From NCBI GenBank assembly GCA_937897645.1, contig CALCNV010000092.1:1-36778 (forward strand): a stretch of DNA of 36,778 nucleotides, given 5' to 3'. Positions 7,114-15,359 of this stretch are shown here, one piece after another. Made by a program: the position numbers and the translations under genes. Numbering within the stretch: the first letter of the stretch is position 1; the number at the start of each line of letters is the position of its first letter. This stretch comes from an uncultured Lysobacteraceae bacterium (lineage in GTDB: Bacteria; Pseudomonadota; Gammaproteobacteria; Xanthomonadales; Xanthomonadaceae). The notes below the pieces were generated by a model. That model was not told where the DNA came from and did no database searches. It was given only the letters and a program-made list of their open reading frames with translations.

Positions 7114-7134
7114 CAGGTCCTTGGAAAGGTGCAA

Positions 7135-8139
7135 ATGAAACATTTCTTGAATACGCAGGACTGGTCGCGCACCGAGCTCGACGCGTTGTTGACCCAGGCG
7201 GCGCTGTACAAGCAGCACAAGCTGGGCGATGCGCTGAAGGGCAAGTCGATCGCGCTGGTGTTCTTCAATCCGTCCATGCGCACCCGCACCAGTTTCGAGC
7301 TGGGGGCCTTCCAGTTGGGCGGCCACGCGGTGGTCCTGCAGCCGGGCAAGGATGCATGGCCGATCGAATTCAACCTGGGCACGGTGATGGACGGCGACAC
7401 CGAGGAACACATCGCCGAAGTGGCGCAGGTGCTGGGCCGCTACGTGGACCTGATCGGCGTGCGTGCCTTCCCGAAATTCATCGACTGGGCGTATGACCGC
7501 GAGGACGTGGTGCTGAAGAGTTTCCAGAAGTATTCGCCGGTGCCGGTGATCAACATGGAAACCATCACCCATCCCTGCCAGGAACTGGCCCATGTGCTCG
7601 CTTTGCAGGAGCATTTCGGCACCAGCGACCTGCGTGGCAAGAAATACGTGCTGACCTGGACCTACCATCCGAAGGCGCTGAACACCGCGGTTGCCAACTC
7701 CGCGCTCACCATCGCCACGCGCATGGGTATGGACGTGACCTTGCTGTGCCCCACGCCGGAATACGTGCTCGACGAACGCTACATGGGCTGGGCCGCGCAG
7801 AACGTGGCCGAAAATGGAGGCTCGCTTGCCATCAGCCACGACATCGACAGCGCCTATGCCGGCGCGGATGTCGTCTACGCCAAGAGCTGGGGCGCGTTGC
7901 CATATTTCGGCAACTGGGAACCCGAGAAGCCCATCCGCGACCAATACAAGCACTTCATCGTCGACGAACGCAAGATGGCGCTGACCAACAACGGTGTCTT
8001 CAGCCATTGCCTGCCGCTGCGCCGGAATATCAAGGCCACGGATGCCGTCATGGACTCACCGCAATGCATTGCCATCAATGAAGCCGAGAATCGCCTGCAT
8101 GTGCAGAAGGCGATCATGGCGGCGTTGGTACAGCCGTGA
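7135..8139 (+). CDS. argF': N-acetylornithine carbamoyltransferase
   Basis: A 334-residue cytoplasmic enzyme that transfers carbamoyl from carbamoyl phosphate to N-acetyl-L-ornithine, giving N-acetylcitrulline; this replaces the usual ornithine carbamoyltransferase in Xanthomonadaceae. Carbamoyl-phosphate site SMRTRTSFELG, substrate loop WPIEFNLGTVMDGDTEEH, then HPCQELAH and the C-terminal HCLPLRR. E90 corresponds, by my count against the remembered Xanthomonas campestris protein, to E92 that marks acetylornithine rather than succinylornithine specificity. The sequence is nearly collinear with that enzyme. First gene of the arginine/proline unit and directly behind the putative attenuator. 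Confidence 0.95.
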   Translation: MKHFLNTQDWSRTELDALLTQAALYKQHKLGDALKGKSIALVFFNPSMRTRTSFELGAFQLGGHAVVLQPGKDAWPIEFNLGTVMDGDTEEHIAEVAQVLGRYVDLIGVRAFPKFIDWAYDREDVVLKSFQKYSPVPVINMETITHPCQELAHVLALQEHFGTSDLRGKKYVLTWTYHPKALNTAVANSALTIATRMGMDVTLLCPTPEYVLDERYMGWAAQNVAENGGSLAISHDIDSAYAGADVVYAKSWGALPYFGNWEPEKPIRDQYKHFIVDERKMALTNNGVFSHCLPLRRNIKATDAVMDSPQCIAINEAENRLHVQKAIMAALVQP

Positions 8140-8140
8140 G

Positions 8141-8240
8141 AGGAGTGAGTGGAGAGGAGTGAGGAGTGAGCGAAGGCTTACTCCCCACTTTATCCGCGAC
8201 CCCGCTTCTACTCACTTCTCACTCCTCTCCACTCACTCCT
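8141..8240. repeat. Large inverted repeat (30-base arms) between argF' and argG
   Basis: The arms 8141-8170 and 8211-8240 are complementary at 29 of 30 positions with a 40-base loop. Each arm is purine- or pyrimidine-only in long runs and contains internal direct copies of AGGAGTGAG. It starts one base after the argF' stop region and ends about 22 bases before the argG start, so any transcript through the operon would carry a very stable hairpin. Confidence 0.85.
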
Positions 8241-8262
8241 ATTCCCCCCAAAGCCAGCCACC

Positions 8263-9459
8263 ATGAACAAGCCCAAAGACATCGTCCTCGCCTTCTCCGG
8301 CGGCCTGGACACCAGTTTCTGCATTCCCTACCTGCAGGAGCAGGGTTACGCCGTGCATACCGTGTTCGCCGATACCGGTGGCGTGGATGACGAAGAGCGC
8401 GACTTCATCGAGAAGCGCGCCGCCGAACTGGGCGCTGCCAGTCATGTGACCGTGGATGGAGGCCCTGCGATCTGGGAGGGTTTCGTCAAACCGTTCGTGT
8501 GGGCGGGCGAGGGCTACCAGGGCCAGTATCCCTTGCTGGTGTCGGACCGCTACCTGATCGTCGACGCTGCGCTTGCACGTGCCAAGGAACTGGGCACCAA
8601 GATCATTGCGCACGGCTGCACCGGCATGGGCAACGACCAGGTGCGTTTTGACCTGGCGGTGAAGGCTTCGGGTGATTACCAGATTGTCGCGCCGATCCGC
8701 GAAATCCAGAAGGAACACACGCAGACACGTGCCTACGAGCAGAAGTACCTCGAAGACCGTGGCTTCGGCATTCGCGCCAAGCAGAAGGCCTACACGATCA
8801 ACGAGAACCTGCTGGGCCTGACCATGTCCGGCGGTGAAATCGACCGTTGGGAAACCCCGGGCGAAGGTGCGCGTGGCTGGTGCGCGCCGCGCACGGCCTG
8901 GCCGGTCGAGACGTTGACGGTGACGCTCAAGTTCGAGAACGGCGTGGCGGTCGAACTGGACGGCAAGCCGCTGGAAGGCGCCAAACTGCTGGCCAAGCTC
9001 AACACCCTGTTCGCGACCTATGGCGTGGGTCGTGGCATCTATACCGGCGACACCACGATTGGCTTGAAAGGCCGCATCATCTTCGAAGCGCCGGGCCTGA
9101 CTGCATTGCTGGTTGCGCATCGCGCGCTGGAAGAAACCGTGCTCACGAAGCAGCAGAACCGCTTCAAGCCAGAGGTGGCGCGCAAGTGGGTGGAGCTGGT
9201 GTACGAAGGCTTCTTCCACGACCCGCTCAAGACCGACCTGGAGGCTTTCCTCGCGTCTTCCCAGGCGACGGTCAACGGTGAAGTCACCCTGGAAACACGC
9301 GGTGGTCGCGTGGATGCAGTCGCGGTCACGTCCCCGCACATCCTCAATGCCAAGGGCGCGACCTATGCGCAGTCGGCAGATTGGGGCGTGGAGGAAGCGG
9401 AAGGTTTCATCAAGTTGTTCGGCATGAGCTCGACACTGTGGGCCGAAATAAACCGCTAA
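8263..9459 (+). CDS. argG: Argininosuccinate synthase
   Basis: A 398-residue ATP-dependent ligase joining citrulline and aspartate. ATP-binding P-loop AFSGGLDTSF at residues 9-18, then FADTGGVDDEE, the CTGMGNDQVRFD substrate region and GVGRGIYTGDTTIGLKGR. Length is normal for the family (about 400). It uses the citrulline produced by the argE' product two genes downstream-encoded. Follows argF' after a 123-base gap filled by the inverted repeat; the ATG has AGCCAGCCACC before it and no strong Shine-Dalgarno. Confidence 0.96.
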   Translation: MNKPKDIVLAFSGGLDTSFCIPYLQEQGYAVHTVFADTGGVDDEERDFIEKRAAELGAASHVTVDGGPAIWEGFVKPFVWAGEGYQGQYPLLVSDRYLIVDAALARAKELGTKIIAHGCTGMGNDQVRFDLAVKASGDYQIVAPIREIQKEHTQTRAYEQKYLEDRGFGIRAKQKAYTINENLLGLTMSGGEIDRWETPGEGARGWCAPRTAWPVETLTVTLKFENGVAVELDGKPLEGAKLLAKLNTLFATYGVGRGIYTGDTTIGLKGRIIFEAPGLTALLVAHRALEETVLTKQQNRFKPEVARKWVELVYEGFFHDPLKTDLEAFLASSQATVNGEVTLETRGGRVDAVAVTSPHILNAKGATYAQSADWGVEEAEGFIKLFGMSSTLWAEINR

Positions 9460-9480
9460 GAAATCCCAAGCCAATCGTGA

Positions 9481-9585
9481 CGTCATCCCAGCGAACGCTG
9501 GGATCCATTTTGACTTTGCTCCTTCTTGGCCAAGTGAAAATGAAGGGCAAGATCAAAATGGGTTCCAGCGTTCGCTGGAATGACG
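9481..9585. repeat. Inverted pair of palindromic repeats between argG and argE'
   Basis: The arms 9481-9513 and 9553-9585 match inverted at 30 of 33 positions. Each arm also holds its own palindrome (CCCAGCG-AA-CGCTGGG in the left one, TTCCAGCGTTCGCTGGAA in the right one). This is the REP-pair (BIME-like) arrangement; elements with a GTCATTCCAGCGAACGCTGG core are common between genes in this family as far as I know. Confidence 0.85.
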
Positions 9586-9618
9586 GCGAATATACTGACA
9601 GCAGGCGAAATCCCAACA

Positions 9619-10707
9619 ATGCTCGACACAGTTCTCCAGCACCTCGAAGCGCTGGTGTCCCACGACACCCGCAATCCACCGCGTGCCATTACCACCGGCG
9701 GCATCTTCGACTACGTCCGCGCGCAGCTGCCGGATTTCACGGTCGAAGTGACTGACCACGGTGCGGGCGCCGTGTCGTTGTTCGCCGTGCGCGGGCAGCC
9801 GAAGCGGGTCTTCAACGTCCACCTCGACACGGTTCCATCTTCTCCAGCGTGGACTGCTGATCCATTGAAACTGCGAGTGACCGAAGATCGCGCCATCGGC
9901 CTGGGTGCCTGCGACATCAAGGGTGCTGCTGCGGCACTTATTGCCGCAGCACAGGTGACCAAGGGCGATGCGGCGTTCCTCTTCACCAGTGACGAGGAAG
10001 CCAACGACCCGCGCTGCATTGCTGCATTCCTGGCGCGCGACCATGGATTCGACGAGGCCATCATCGCCGAACCCACCCAGGGCCAGACCGTGCTCGCGCA
10101 TCGTGGCATCAGCGCGGTGCGCATGGTCTTCAAGGGCCAGGCCGGGCATGCATCTGCAGAGAATGCCCTGTCGCTGAGCGCACTCCACAACGCCATGCGT
10201 TGGGGCACTGCGGCATTGGACCATGTGCAGTCCCAGCACCACCTGCGCTTCGGCGGACTGACGGGCCTGCGTTTCAACATCGGTCGCGTGGAAGGTGGCA
10301 TCAAGGCCAACATGATCGCGCCGAGCACGGAAGTGCGTTTCGGTTTCAGGCCATTACCTTCGCAAGACATGGATGGCTTGCATGCGCAGTTCCGTGCCAT
10401 GGCCAATGCCGACGCGCTTGCCGAGTATGAGGAAACCTTCCGTGGTCCCTCGTTGCCATCGGGCGACGTGGCCCGTGCCGAAGAACGCCGACTGGCGGCG
10501 CGTGACCTCGCCGACGATCTTGGCCTGCCGATCGGCAACGCCGTCGATTTCTGGACCGAGGCCTCGCTGTTTTCCGCCGCCGGCTTGACCGCACTCGTTT
10601 ACGGTCCCGGCGATATCGCCCAGGCACACACCGCTGATGAATGGGTGTCCCTGCAACAACTCAACGACTACACCGAAACGGTGCAGCGGATCTTTGGAAG
10701 CAACTGA
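9619..10707 (+). CDS. argE': N-acetylcitrulline deacetylase (ArgE-type M20 metallohydrolase)
   Basis: A 362-residue M20-family zinc hydrolase. In the xanthomonad pathway the enzyme in this position removes acetate from N-acetylcitrulline to give citrulline for ArgG. Visible motifs: first metal His and Asp in FNVHLDTVP, the bridging Asp in GLGACDIKGAAAAL, the general base in TSDEEANDPRC, and EPTQGQTVLAHRG with the dimerisation-domain His in GHASAEN. The last ligand is in GPGDIAQAHTADEW. ATG 9619 was chosen; an in-frame ATG at 9580 falls inside the palindromic repeat and would add 13 residues. The deacetylase subtype rests on context and similarity to the remembered X. campestris enzyme. Confidence 0.92.
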   Translation: MLDTVLQHLEALVSHDTRNPPRAITTGGIFDYVRAQLPDFTVEVTDHGAGAVSLFAVRGQPKRVFNVHLDTVPSSPAWTADPLKLRVTEDRAIGLGACDIKGAAAALIAAAQVTKGDAAFLFTSDEEANDPRCIAAFLARDHGFDEAIIAEPTQGQTVLAHRGISAVRMVFKGQAGHASAENALSLSALHNAMRWGTAALDHVQSQHHLRFGGLTGLRFNIGRVEGGIKANMIAPSTEVRFGFRPLPSQDMDGLHAQFRAMANADALAEYEETFRGPSLPSGDVARAEERRLAARDLADDLGLPIGNAVDFWTEASLFSAAGLTALVYGPGDIAQAHTADEWVSLQQLNDYTETVQRIFGSN

Positions 10708-10710
10708 AAC

Positions 10711-12027
10711 ATGGAATCGCAAAAGCAAACCCGCCAGACCATCATCCGCTTGCTGTCCAGCATGGCCAGCGCCAAGGAGATATCGCAGTACGTCAAGCGA
10801 TTCTCGCAGCTCGATGCCAAGCGCTTCGCCGTGGTCAAGGTGGGTGGCGCGGTGCTGCGTGACGACCTGGAGGCGTTGACGTCATCGCTGACCTTCCTGC
10901 AGGAAGTCGGCCTGACGCCCATCGTGGTGCACGGTGCCGGTCCGCAGCTGGATGAGGAAATGACCGCTGCCGGCATCACCAAGCAGACCGTCGATGGCTT
11001 GCGCGTGACCACGCCGGAAGTGCTGGCCATCGTGCGCAAGGTGTTCCTGCAGCAGAACCTTGCTTTGGTCGAGGCCTTGCAGCAGTCCGGCGCACGCGCG
11101 ACGTCCATCGTGTCCGGCGTGTTCGAAGCCGAGTACAAGGATCAGGCCACCTACGGACTGGTCGGCGACGTGTCGCGCATCAACCAGTCGCCGATCGAAG
11201 CCAGCCTGAAGGCGGGTTCCATTCCCGTCATCGCCAGCATGGGCGAAACCGTGGGCGGGCAGATCCTCAATATCAACGCCGACTTCGCCGCCAACGAACT
11301 GGTGCAGGTGCTGCAGCCTTACAAGATCATCTTCCTCACCGGCACCGGCGGACTGCTGGACGCAGAGGGCAGGGTGATCGATTCGATCAACCTGTCCACC
11401 GAGTACGACGAGCTGATGGCCCAGCCGTGGATCAACGGCGGCATGCGCGTGAAGATCGAGCAGATCAAGACCCTGCTCGACACGCTGCCGCTGGCGTCGT
11501 CTGTATCGATCACCAAGCCTGCGGAGTTGGCCAAGGAGCTGTTCACGCACAAGGGTTCTGGCACGCTGGTGCGGCGTGGCGAGCGCGTGCTGCGCTTTGA
11601 ATCGTGGGAAGGTGTGGACCTGCAGCGCATGCGTACGCTTATCGAGTCCAGTTTCGGCCGTACTCTGGTGGATGACTATTTCGAACGCACACAGCCGCAT
11701 CGCATCTACATCAGCGAGAACTATCGCACCGCCTTGATCCTGACCCAAGAAGAAGGATTCGCCTACCTGGATAAATTCGCCGTGCTCGACGATGCGCAAG
11801 GTGAAGGCCTGGGTCGCGCGGTCTGGCACGTGATGCGAGAAGAGAATCCGCAGCTGTTCTGGCGTTCGCGCCACAACAACCAGGTCAACATCTTCTATTA
11901 CGCCGAATCCGATGGCTGCTACAAACAGGAGAAGTGGAAAGTATTCTGGTACGGCATCGAGGATTTCGCGGATATCGAACGCTGCGTCGTCCATTGCAGC
12001 ACCCGCGTCCCGACCTTGGTGGACTGA
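10711..12027 (+). CDS. argB: Bifunctional N-acetylglutamate kinase/synthase
   Basis: A 438-residue fusion. Residues about 35-280 are the amino-acid kinase domain: VVKVGGAVLRDD, VVHGAGPQLDEEM, NINADFAANELV and the nucleotide region GGMRVKIEQIKTLL. Residues about 290-438 are a GNAT-type acetyltransferase: LILTQEEGFAYLDKFAV, the acetyl-CoA loop QGEGLGRAVW, and NQVNIFYY. It therefore supplies both N-acetylglutamate and N-acetylglutamyl phosphate, the first two steps. This is the xanthomonad NAGS-K type, related to vertebrate NAGS rather than to E. coli ArgA. Separated from argE' by three bases and from the next gene by one base, so tightly coupled. Confidence 0.95.
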   Translation: MESQKQTRQTIIRLLSSMASAKEISQYVKRFSQLDAKRFAVVKVGGAVLRDDLEALTSSLTFLQEVGLTPIVVHGAGPQLDEEMTAAGITKQTVDGLRVTTPEVLAIVRKVFLQQNLALVEALQQSGARATSIVSGVFEAEYKDQATYGLVGDVSRINQSPIEASLKAGSIPVIASMGETVGGQILNINADFAANELVQVLQPYKIIFLTGTGGLLDAEGRVIDSINLSTEYDELMAQPWINGGMRVKIEQIKTLLDTLPLASSVSITKPAELAKELFTHKGSGTLVRRGERVLRFESWEGVDLQRMRTLIESSFGRTLVDDYFERTQPHRIYISENYRTALILTQEEGFAYLDKFAVLDDAQGEGLGRAVWHVMREENPQLFWRSRHNNQVNIFYYAESDGCYKQEKWKVFWYGIEDFADIERCVVHCSTRVPTLVD

Positions 12028-12028
12028 G

Positions 12029-12652
12029 ATGGGCCTTCAATCACTTCCCGCCAGTTGGCAGGCACCGCGTCTTGATGGCCAGCACGTCAGCCTTGAGGCG
12101 TTGACGCTGGAGCATGTGGCAGGCCTCCAGCAGGCGCTTGCAGGCGATGCACTGTCGCAGCTCTGGTACACCAACGTGCCCAAGGCCGCTGATGCCGAAG
12201 CCTGGGTAAGCGTGGCCTTGCAGAAGTATGCGCAGGGCATCGAGGTGCCTTTCGCAGTGCGTGATGCTGATGGGGCCTTGGCAGGCAGTACGCGTTTGTA
12301 TGATCTGGATCCGTCTGTGCCGAAGCTCAGCATCGGTTACACCTGGTATGCGCCGCGCGTGCAGCGCACCGGCTTGAATACCGAGGCGAAACTGCTGCTG
12401 CTCACGCATGCGTTCGAGACGCTGGGCTGTGTGTCCGTGTATCTGGAAACCAGCTGGTTCAACCATGCTTCGCGTACCGCCATCGCCCGATTGGGTGCCA
12501 AGCAGGACGGGGTGCTGCGCAATCATCGCCGCCACGCCGACGGTACCCTGCGCGACACGGTGGTGTTCTCGATACTGGACAGTGAATGGCCTGGCGTAAA
12601 GAGCAATATTCGCCATCGCCTGGAAAAGGGAGCGCGTCAACATGGCGGCTAG
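12029..12652 (+). CDS. GNAT-family acetyltransferase (RimJ/RimL-like) in the arginine operon
   Basis: A 207-residue protein with a GNAT fold of the RimJ/RimL subgroup: an N-terminal LDGQHVSLEALTLEHVAGLQ, then FAVRDADGALAGSTRLYDL, LSIGYTWYAPRVQRTGLNTEAKLLLLTHAF where the acetyl-CoA loop lies, and the SNHASRTAI-like motif WFNHASRTAIARLGAKQDG typical of the subgroup. The ATG starts one base after the argB stop, and the 3' end overlaps argC by 11 bases, so it is translationally locked between two arginine genes. Its substrate is unknown: it could modify a protein N-terminus or a small amine. Its position is consistent with a role tied to acetylated intermediates, but that is inference. Confidence 0.88.
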   Translation: MGLQSLPASWQAPRLDGQHVSLEALTLEHVAGLQQALAGDALSQLWYTNVPKAADAEAWVSVALQKYAQGIEVPFAVRDADGALAGSTRLYDLDPSVPKLSIGYTWYAPRVQRTGLNTEAKLLLLTHAFETLGCVSVYLETSWFNHASRTAIARLGAKQDGVLRNHRRHADGTLRDTVVFSILDSEWPGVKSNIRHRLEKGARQHGG

Positions 12653-13607
12653 GAAAACCATTGGGCTGGTAGGCGCTCGAGGCCACACCGGCGCTGAACT
12701 TATCCGGCTGATCGTGAGGCATCCGAACCTGGAGCTTGGGTTCGTTTCCTCACGCGAGCTTGCAGGACAAGCTGTAAGCCAGCATATCGATGGCTACGTA
12801 GGCGAGTTGCGTTACGAGAATATCGGGCACGAAGAAGTCGCAGCACGGGGCATGGACGCGGTGATCCTGGCGCTTCCAAATGGAAAGTCTGGAGAAATCG
12901 TCGCCGCGCTGCAGGCGAATGCTCCGGATACAGTTGTAGTGGATCTTTCCGCCGACCATCGTTTCCTGGAGTACTGGTATTACGGCCTTCCCGAACTGAC
13001 CCGTCGCGGTTATGCAGGCCAGAAACTGATCAGTAACCCCGGCTGCTACGCGACTGCCATGCAGCTGGCCATCGCGCCCTTGTTGGAACAGCTGGCCGGC
13101 CCGCCGCAATGCTTTGGCGTCTCCGGTTACTCCGGTGCCGGCACCACGCCGTCCGACAAGAACAACGTGGACCTCCTGCGCGACAACCTGATGCCGTATG
13201 CGTTGGCCGACCATATGCACGAGCGTGAAGTCTCGCGGCACCTGGGCGTGCCGGTGGAGTTCATGCCGCATGTCGCTCCACATTTCCGCGGCATCACCAT
13301 GACCGTCAACTTGTGGCTGTCGCAGCAGGTGAAGGTCGAGGACATCCGCGCGCTGTATCGCCACCGTTACCGGCAGGAAGCCCTGATCCATGTCGTTGAC
13401 GAGGCGCCCTGGGTCAGCAGGATCGCTGGCACGCATGGCGTGGAGATCGGCGGCTTCACGTTGGCACCCGGCGGAAAGCGCGTCGTGGTGGTGGCTACGC
13501 TGGACAACCTGCTGAAGGGCGCGGCCACCCAGGCCATGCAGAACCTCAACCTTGCTTTCGGTTTCGGTGAGTTGACGTCGATACCCGTTCCCCAATGGAG
13601 CACATGA
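12642..13607 (+). CDS. argC: N-acetyl-gamma-glutamyl-phosphate reductase
   Basis: A 321-residue NADPH-dependent reductase, third step of the pathway. Nucleotide-binding start IGLVGARGHTGAELIRL, catalytic cysteine C135 in SNPGCYATAMQLA, the GYSGAGTTPSDKNN loop, and the catalytic His region HVAPHFRGITMTV. Length matches the shorter type of ArgC. Start ATG 12642 overlaps the upstream acetyltransferase gene by 11 bases in a different frame; the end shares one base with argH. Confidence 0.95.
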   Translation: MAARKTIGLVGARGHTGAELIRLIVRHPNLELGFVSSRELAGQAVSQHIDGYVGELRYENIGHEEVAARGMDAVILALPNGKSGEIVAALQANAPDTVVVDLSADHRFLEYWYYGLPELTRRGYAGQKLISNPGCYATAMQLAIAPLLEQLAGPPQCFGVSGYSGAGTTPSDKNNVDLLRDNLMPYALADHMHEREVSRHLGVPVEFMPHVAPHFRGITMTVNLWLSQQVKVEDIRALYRHRYRQEALIHVVDEAPWVSRIAGTHGVEIGGFTLAPGGKRVVVVATLDNLLKGAATQAMQNLNLAFGFGELTSIPVPQWST

Positions 13608-14908
13608 TGTCCGATCTGCTGTGGCAGAAACCTGGCGTGACGGTGGATGCCGATATCCAGAAATTCCTCGCCGGCGATGACGTCATCCTGGACCGCGAGT
13701 TCTTCCTGCATGACATTGCGGCCAGCAAGGCGCACGCAGAAGGCCTGCAGCACATCGGCATCCTGTCCGTGGATGAGCTTGCCAGCCTGCTGCGCGAACT
13801 CGACGTACTCGCAGCCGATTTCCGCAGTGGCGCCTTCGTGCTGGATGAGCGTTACGAAGATTGCCACTCGGCCATCGAATCCCGCTTGACCGAACGCCTG
13901 GGTGATGCGGGTCGCAAGATCCACACCGGCCGCAGCCGCAACGACCAGATCCTGGTGGCCACACGCCTTTGGCTGAAGGAAAAACTTGCGCAGGTGGCGC
14001 AGGTCTGTGGCGACATAGCCAAGGTCGCGCTTGACCGCGCGCAGGCTGAAGCCGCGCTCCCCATTCCCGGTTACACCCATATCCAGCGCGCCGTGGTTTC
14101 GTCGGCTGGCATGTGGTGGGCGGGCTGGGCCGAGGCCTTCATCGACAATGCAACACGCGCCCAAGACACGCTGAAGCTGGTTGATGCCAATCCACTCGGC
14201 ACCGCCGCCGGCTATGGCGTCAATTTGCCGCTTGATCGTGAACACACGACGCAGGCCTTGGGCTTCGCCCGCTTGCAGGTCAGCCCCATCTACGCACAAC
14301 TGTCACGCGGCAAGTTCGAGATGGCCGCGCTGGAAGCGCTGGGTGCGGCGACGCTGGATTTGCGGCGCATCGCTTGGGACCTGTCGCTGTTCACCAGCGC
14401 CGAATTCGGTTTCGTCGCGTTGCCGGCGCAGTACACCACCGGCAGTTCCATCATGCCCAACAAACGCAACCCGGACGTGATCGAGCTGATGCGCGCCACC
14501 CACGCAAGCGTCGCAGCGGCGCGCACCGAGATCGAGCAACTCTTGTCGCTGCCGTCCGGTTATCACCGCGACCTGCAGGCGAGCAAGGGTGCCATCTTCC
14601 ACGGCTTCGGACGCGGCCTGCCTGCATTGGCCTTGTTGCCGGCATTGCTGGCCAACCTGGCATGGCGTGAAGAGAACCTGCGTGCGGCGATGGACTCGGG
14701 CATGTATGCCACCGATGTCGCTGTGGAGCAGGCGGTTGCCGGGGTTCCGTTCCGTGATGCCTATCGTGCGGCAGCTGCATCGGCAGGGCAGGCCGGGGAA
14801 GGGCGTACGCCTGAATCCAGCCTGGCGGCACGCACGTCGCCGGGTGCAGGTGCCGACCTGCGGCTGGATGAGTTGCGGGCAAGGTGGAGTGTGCTGCAGG
14901 CCAACTGA
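13607..14908 (+). CDS. argH: Argininosuccinate lyase
   Basis: A 433-residue homotetrameric lyase that splits argininosuccinate into arginine and fumarate. Family signature GSSIMPNKRNPDV, with THIQRA and HTGRSRNDQ also seen. The C-terminal part is less regular (QAGEGRTPESSLAARTSPGAG) before LRLDELRARWS. ATG 13607 overlaps the argC stop (ATGATG/TGA); it is preferred because GGAG at 13597-13600 has proper spacing for it. In-frame ATGs at 13595 and 13604 are alternatives. Confidence 0.95.
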   Translation: MSDLLWQKPGVTVDADIQKFLAGDDVILDREFFLHDIAASKAHAEGLQHIGILSVDELASLLRELDVLAADFRSGAFVLDERYEDCHSAIESRLTERLGDAGRKIHTGRSRNDQILVATRLWLKEKLAQVAQVCGDIAKVALDRAQAEAALPIPGYTHIQRAVVSSAGMWWAGWAEAFIDNATRAQDTLKLVDANPLGTAAGYGVNLPLDREHTTQALGFARLQVSPIYAQLSRGKFEMAALEALGAATLDLRRIAWDLSLFTSAEFGFVALPAQYTTGSSIMPNKRNPDVIELMRATHASVAAARTEIEQLLSLPSGYHRDLQASKGAIFHGFGRGLPALALLPALLANLAWREENLRAAMDSGMYATDVAVEQAVAGVPFRDAYRAAAASAGQAGEGRTPESSLAARTSPGAGADLRLDELRARWSVLQAN

Positions 14909-14923
14909 TGCATGGTCATGCGT

Positions 14924-15074
14924 CGTAGGAGCGACATAAGTCGCGATGGAATGTTTCAAGCTGTTTTTTGGCGCAGATAAGAGCAGATAAGATGGATGTG
15001 CTTATGTTTATCCGCTTTCATCAGGTTCTATCTGCGTCCAATGCTTTTCAGTCGCGACTCGCGTCGCTCCTACG
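14924..15074. repeat. Inverted GTAGGAGCG-type repeat between argH and yciI
   Basis: CGTAGGAGCGAC (14924-14935) is perfectly repeated inverted at 15063-15074, and the nested words AAGTCGCGA (14939-14946 region) and TCGCGACT (15052-15059) pair as well. Between the arms lie two short copies of AGATAAG (around 14977-14993) and a related inverted TATCTGCGTC further on. It is a member of the dispersed TAGGAGCG palindromes of this family. Confidence 0.8.
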
Positions 15075-15094
15075 GTCTTCGATTAGGTTTTGAA

Positions 15095-15349
15095 ATGAAG
15101 CGATACCTGGTAATGGCGATGCGCAAACCGGAGTTCACCGATGCGGTGGTCATCCCGCATCTCGAATTCCTGGACGTGCTGCACCAAGCCGGCCAACTGG
15201 AAATGACCGGTGGCTTCAGTGACAGGACGGGTGGTGCCTATGTCCTGCAAGTCGATTCGTTCGCGGAAGCGCAAGCCATCGCCGACCGGGATCCGCTCGC
15301 TACCACAGGATCATCCGTGTTGACCGTCTACGAATGGAACACGCGCTGA
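15095..15349 (+). CDS. YCII-related small protein
   Basis: An 84-residue protein, MKRYLVMAMRKPEFTDAVV start, with the YCII-domain pattern: a beta strand, a His in VIPHLEFLDVLHQAGQ, and the ending GGAYVLQVDSFAEAQAIADRDPLAT-TGSSVLTVYEWN. YCII proteins are ferredoxin-like folds of largely unknown function, sometimes proposed as small hydrolytic or isomerising enzymes. It lies in the gap between argH and proB, 10 bases upstream of proB, so it is likely co-transcribed. Function in amino-acid synthesis is not known. Confidence 0.85.
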   Translation: MKRYLVMAMRKPEFTDAVVIPHLEFLDVLHQAGQLEMTGGFSDRTGGAYVLQVDSFAEAQAIADRDPLATTGSSVLTVYEWNTR

Positions 15350-15359
15350 GCGCAGGCCG

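Noticed and set aside
6898..7134. ArgR-box search upstream of argF'
   Set aside because: No TGAAT-N4/5-ATTCA-like palindrome was seen.
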